64,000 bases of DNA, from assembly GCA_023846275.1 (NCBI GenBank), contig CM043877.1, positions 16,722,607 to 16,786,606 on the forward strand, written 5' to 3'. Below the pieces are notes generated by a model. That model worked only from the letters and a program-made list of their open reading frames with translations, did not search any database and was not told the DNA's origin. The translations under genes and the position numbers were made by a program. Below are positions 62,619-64,000 of the stretch, piece by piece (the stretch's first letter is position 1; every line of letters starts with the position of its first letter). The DNA is from Vanilla planifolia (taxonomy: Eukaryota > Streptophyta > Magnoliopsida > Asparagales > Orchidaceae).

Positions 62619-64000
62619 TTATTTGCCCACTACCACTCCTCTGTCCAAGCCATATCCCCAAACTCTTAGCAAAACCTAATCAACATATTACATAAACACC
62701 TGAAGTTAACTTGTTTTTGATGTAAAAGATAATGCCATATGATTTTTTAATGCCTCACATGACAAATAAGTTGTATAAAGTAACAAAAATTGTGAGGAAT
62801 TTAACACTATGGAAGAAGGAGAGATCAAAGAATATGCTTCTATTTTAACCTAGCCAATGAATACTTTGAGGAAGTTGCGAACACCAATAAGGACATTGCA
62901 CCTATTATAGATATGAGATGTATTTTCACTCAACCTAAGCTTTGTGAATATTAGAGATGCAACACTATTTTACATACCTTTGTTAAATTTGCTGAAAATG
63001 TTTGTAAGATTATCATAGATAATGATAGTAATATTGTTGCCATTTTTACGAATAATATAGCATATCTCATCTCAGACTTACCACCACTTAACACCTAAAT
63101 TTGTATACTATTTCTTAGATTAATAAAACATCAATTTCTATCAAGAAATAATCTATTGTGCCACTCACAATTGGCTAATATTTTTAAGATATTTTATGTG
63201 ATATTATTCTTATGTAAGTAGGAAGTATCATCTTAGGATGATCTTGGTTATATGATCATGGTGTCATTCTTGTCGATAAAGTCAACACTTAAACATTCAT
63301 ATATCAAGGCCAAAAATCCAAGCTACATCTGTCACTACCTAAAGACCACATCTAACCCTATAAAGAAAGAAGTTAGCCACCACTTAGAAAAAAAAATCAA
63401 GTTTATGGCCCATGATAAAGTAGGTTAAGAATTTACTAATGAAACTATCATTTGGGTTATTGTAGTAAAGGAGATCCCAAGTAAGGTATCTAATATAATA
63501 ATACCTTTCATAGTAGACTCTATTCTTTTTAGTTTTCATAATAATTTTATCAAAGAATCATAAGGTTTTCCACTTATTTGTAACATCCAATATATTATAG
63601 ACCTCATATGTGAAGCTAGTTTATCAAGACTATCACATTATAGGATAAGTTCTTTTTAACATTGAGAACTCTCTTGATAGATACAAGAGTTATTTGACAA
63701 AGGAGTCATAAGGGAAAGCCTTATCCCATGTGTCATTCCTATCCTTCTAATTCTCTAAGAAAGATGACTTATTGGATCAAATGACTGGAGCCATTACTTT
63801 CTCAAAAATTGATTTAAAAAATTGCTACTTTTAAGTTAAGATCCAATTGAGAGATGAGTGGCAAACTACTTTTAAAATAAGAGATAAGTTATACAAATAA
63901 TTAGTCATGCATTATAATATATTTAATGCACTCAACTTAATACTTTGATCTTATTTTGAAAATTTTGTGATAGTTTACTTTGATAATATCTTAATCTCTA

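Larger units (their letters stand above)
59700..64000 (+). mobile_element. Decayed Ty3/gypsy retrotransposon, split by solo LTR 3, runs off the window
   Basis: Gag remains at about 59930-60529 (NPKVYREWEVALDHYF, then a degraded KLVNEYITIFDEYHFHY and LNKNVKRELSMHNIHLG stretch). After solo LTR 3 come protease remains (RCNTILHTFVKFAENVCKII at about 62960-63020), SWLYDHGVILVDK (63240-63280), and RT from about 63590: IDLICEASLSRLSHYR, DKGVIRESLIPC, FSKIDLKN, DEWQTTFKIRDKLY and, at the edge, VYFDNILIS in place of VYFDDILIS. Stops and shifts are frequent, so it is long dead. The integrase and 3' LTR would lie beyond 64000. Confidence 0.85.

Overview
The window is nuclear DNA of a flowering plant. 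It is mostly AT-rich retrotransposon-derived sequence around one split, intron-containing terpenoid gene. A plastid ycf2 fragment sits in the nuclear context, the LINEs are L1-type with a plant-style RNase H, and the long LTRs have 5-bp target duplications. Several residues of the diterpene synthase resemble monocot copalyl diphosphate synthases, so a non-grass monocot is my best guess; this is an inference.

The only conventional gene is a class II diterpene cyclase (copalyl diphosphate synthase, CPS) on the + strand. Its core exons lie at 28412-30995. A transit-peptide-like first exon at 5217-5457 fits it in strand, phase and total length (773 codons with the stop), which implies a 23-kb first intron. 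The DxDD motif is intact. However, the reading frame carries TAA in exon 2 and TGA in exon 4, the conserved YDTAW region is altered, and both residues of the ent-CPS His/Asn catalytic dyad are replaced. I read it as a recently inactivated, product-diverged CPS.

The putative first intron holds a complete L1-type LINE (5692-14838, - strand) with a 15-17 bp target duplication. The LINE is split by a 2.9-kb solo LTR (8792-11727, TSD TAATG) that landed in ORF2. Without the LTR and one TSD copy, ORF2 is in frame across the site. The rest of the intron (14856-28411) holds copies of a dispersed repeat, an interrupted repeat copy and an (ATT)n/(CTT)n microsatellite.

Downstream of the CPS (31-64 kb) are layers of decayed retroelements: a copia pol relic (38990-39760, -); an old LINE (about 41357-47950, -) split by a second solo LTR (43306-45695, TSD GCTCT); copia LTR/PBS remains (about 50.1 and 54.05 kb) beside a plastid ycf2 insertion (about 51120-53022); and a Ty3/gypsy element (about 59700 to the window end, +) split by a third solo LTR (60535-62613, TSD ATCTA). 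Solo LTRs 2 and 3 belong to one family in opposite orientations. All three solo LTRs are nested in other retroelements.

I found no CRISPR array, operon or convincing new multi-gene system, and no tRNA or rRNA gene that I could support. The most informative signals are the damaged CPS with its giant intron, the datable nested insertions, and an approximate empty-site copy for the plastid insertion.
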